A stretch of DNA of 64,000 nt from Prostheceraeus crozeri (Eukaryota; Platyhelminthes; Polycladida; Euryleptidae). The stretch's first letter is position 1, and each line of letters opens with the position of its first letter. A program made the translations under genes and the position numbers. The stretch covers positions 36,001 to 100,000 of the forward strand of contig CAJQUW010000892.1 of NCBI GenBank assembly GCA_907163375.1, read 5' to 3'. Below, one piece after another: positions 61,658 through 64,000 of the stretch. Below the pieces are notes generated by a model. That model ran no database searches. It was not told the origin of the DNA and saw nothing but the letters and a program-made list of their open reading frames with translations.

Positions 61658-64000
61658 GTGAGATCTTATGGCGGTGTTGGGAAGGATTTTTGGATATTTG
61701 AATCCGCGGGGCTTAAGTCGGATCATCCTTCTTGAAGCCAATGCACGCACTGGCCTTGAAGTTAAGTCTCTCGATTCAAGAGACAGAATTGAAGAGGTGT
61801 TGTTGTTCATCGACCCCGCGCTGCTAAGGTGCGTTGCGTCCTAGGTCCTTCGAGCGAACCCTTCGAAGGGCGGTACATTGGAGAGGTCGTTGAGATCATT
61901 GTCATTTCAAGTGAAAGTCGAAGCACTAATACGTGCTGTAAGTTTGTTTAGCTTAGTAGCATTCAAACTGACAATGACTACCGTACTTGAAATTCTTGAA
62001 TGCTATGTGGAATAAAAGTGGAATGGTAATAAGTTAAGCCAACTTTTATGTTATGTTATGTCAACTTTTTACCGATCTTTTTTTTCTTTTATAGAATATT
62101 TCTGATTCGTTTATTAAAAAATTACGCTGAAGAATATTAACAATTCGTGGTCTCACAACTCCATTGTATACCGTGTTCTTTGAATTTTCTACAATTAGAC
62201 GTTATGACGAATTAGGTCATGAACCACGCCAAAGTATTCTCACATCAAATGTTGAACTTTACATGAGCTGTACAATCAACTGCACAGAACTTTTCATTAT
62301 TCCATCTATATCGAGCTTTTTTTATTCCAGTTTTTTTGAATGATCTTATTTTGATGATCTCTCAATGACCTTCCTCCAAATGTGATAGTGAAATAGAAAA
62401 CTGGCCTTTAACTTATTGCAATCATTGATTTTCCTTCACATGAATATTGCTCTACCAAGGTTGTGTAATTCTGCAGTAAATTGAAATCTGGAATGGCTGA
62501 TGAGATCTTACCCAACACTTTGAATATCAGAGTGAATATTCAATGAGAATTCCTGCCAGTGACTCTTGAGTGTAAAGAGTAAACGATTTGATTTTCAATG
62601 GAATGTTATTTCTTTCTAAGTGTTGATCTGGAAACCAACACGAATGGCTTTGAATAATTAGAGGGCTGTCATAGATTAGAGTGCAACTCTTCAGCGATTT
62701 AAGCAATTAAAATGAGCGTCGATTGAAAATGCTAGAGCATCATTGATATCGTGTTTGAAATATTTAAATCTTTTTCAAAAGTACCTCGCATAGCATGTGT
62801 TAAAGTATCATTCTTAAACTCTAGTTTACTGAAATAATTTCATTCTTCCACTTATGAAGCGTCTAATTGTGTCCAGCAGAAGTGCAAGTTTGATAAAAAA
62901 CTGATCGATTATGAGATCTATTTGTAAGATCCAATTTTCAACATTCGGTGTTGAGTGCCATAGCGTGTCCCAGTGTGCGAATTTTTGATTCTCGCATCCT
63001 TGATCAGTGATGGAAATTTGCTGTGCTTCTCGACTGGAGTTCTATTTCTTCCCACAGTTAATTTTAATTTTCTGACCCGAGCCGTTCCTGTTTGTTCTAT
63101 TAATAATTAGAACCGTATGCAGTATTGTTTAATTTTATTCCTTTATTTTTCATCATCATTCCAAGATGTATTGATGGTCCAGATTTATTGCAGCATTAAC
63201 CTTTTACGTTTTGTAATTTGTAATTTTTACATCAATCTTAGGCTCCATCATGAGTATCTGAATACTATTTTTTGAAATATGTATTGAAATATAATTCATA
63301 TTTGAAAGAAAATTGAATAATCTTTAGTTAACAAAGTAGTCATTCTCTACTGTTTATTAATAGAGTGAAATTGGGTAATGGAAGCAATTAATGGATGAAT
63401 ACATGATTGTGTTGCTAATGTCCTCCCTAACCTTACATTGAAGCCGCTGAGGACGAAATTTTCCTCGGAATGATAATTATCAAACTACCATTCTGTGCTT
63501 TTGAATTCCATCAGTTCATATGGAAACCGTCATTACTGCTTTAGATGGACTGAGAAATATTAAACGCTATTGTTCGAATTTGGCGTTGAATTTGACAATG
63601 AATCCGATGATGGCGATCGATTTTCCTATGGCGGTTGACAAGCTTGATATTAACGAGGGTAGAATTATTAGTGTCACATTTTATGTCTTTCAACTGAAAC
63701 TCCATTGAACGCCTTGAATGAGGTGTGCGTTCAGGCTTCCGATGTTATCTTTGTCATATCTCTACCTCTCCATCTTCTTATGATCTTTTCAAAGAATAAA
63801 ATTTGCTTTTAAGATTGAAATACTTCCTTCTCGATGTAAGGTGTCTGCTGTTTCCTAATCTCTTTGAAATTTGTACAAAGCAATCGATGCTTTGTTGTCC
63901 TAGTTTTTCAATTCACGAATTTCATATCTGAAGCGCGAGTAGTTCTGAAGGAAAAGATAAAAGCTAACCTTTATCCTCACCAGCTTCTCGTGTCGGAATA
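61658..64000 (+). other. start of intron 9, no further exon seen
   Basis: Begins with GTGAGA. The first 200 bases are GC-richer, with a hairpin around CCTTCGAAGG (61847-61869) that could be part of a repeat. No EGF-like or laminin-G coding sequence was found up to the window end, so the intron is at least 2.3 kb. Confidence 0.7.

Overview
The window is animal (metazoan) genomic DNA. It is AT-rich (clearly below 50% GC by eye; not computed) and holds one recognisable gene on the + strand, split into at least nine exons by GT-AG introns of about 0.8 to 11 kb. It also carries remnants of several animal transposon classes. There are no operons, bacterial signals or CRISPR arrays. I cannot name the species. 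Large introns and Penelope-like, Harbinger, Tc1, hAT-like and RTE-like debris suggest an invertebrate, but that is inference.

The gene encodes the membrane-proximal end of a giant Fat-like protocadherin (the FAT1/FAT2/FAT3, Drosophila kugelei and C. elegans CDH-4 type). Nine exons between 10893 and 61657 join in frame (phases 0,0,1,1,0,0,0,0,1) to give about 1,022 residues: seven recognisable cadherin repeats, an eighth degenerate one, the Fat-specific region after the last repeat, and the start of the cysteine-rich/EGF part. The 5' end (signal peptide and many more cadherin repeats) should lie upstream. The rest (EGF and laminin-G domains, membrane span, cytoplasmic tail) should lie downstream. 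One exon is only 33 nt long and in frame on both sides, so it could be an alternative microexon.

Layout: 1-10892 has no host coding sequence I can recognise. It holds a Tc1/mariner transposase scrap, a complete-looking non-autonomous Harbinger element with 29-bp terminal inverted repeats and a 3-bp target duplication, a Penelope GIY-YIG scrap, a 420-bp foldback element with an 8-bp target duplication, an odd GC-rich patch and a tRNA-like SINE head. 10893-61657 is the cadherin gene. Its introns contain tRNA-like sequence, foldbacks, three copies of a 70-bp tRNA-like tandem repeat, an RTE-like LINE tail, a 5'-truncated Penelope-like element, hammerhead-ribozyme-like cores and a 442-bp hAT-type MITE. 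61658-64000 appears to be the next intron.

I did not find a novel multi-gene system. The most interesting items are the candidate microexon, the hammerhead-like motifs scattered through the introns, the tandem tRNA-like array, the Harbinger derivative and an inverted pair of diverged sequences at 47902-48450.
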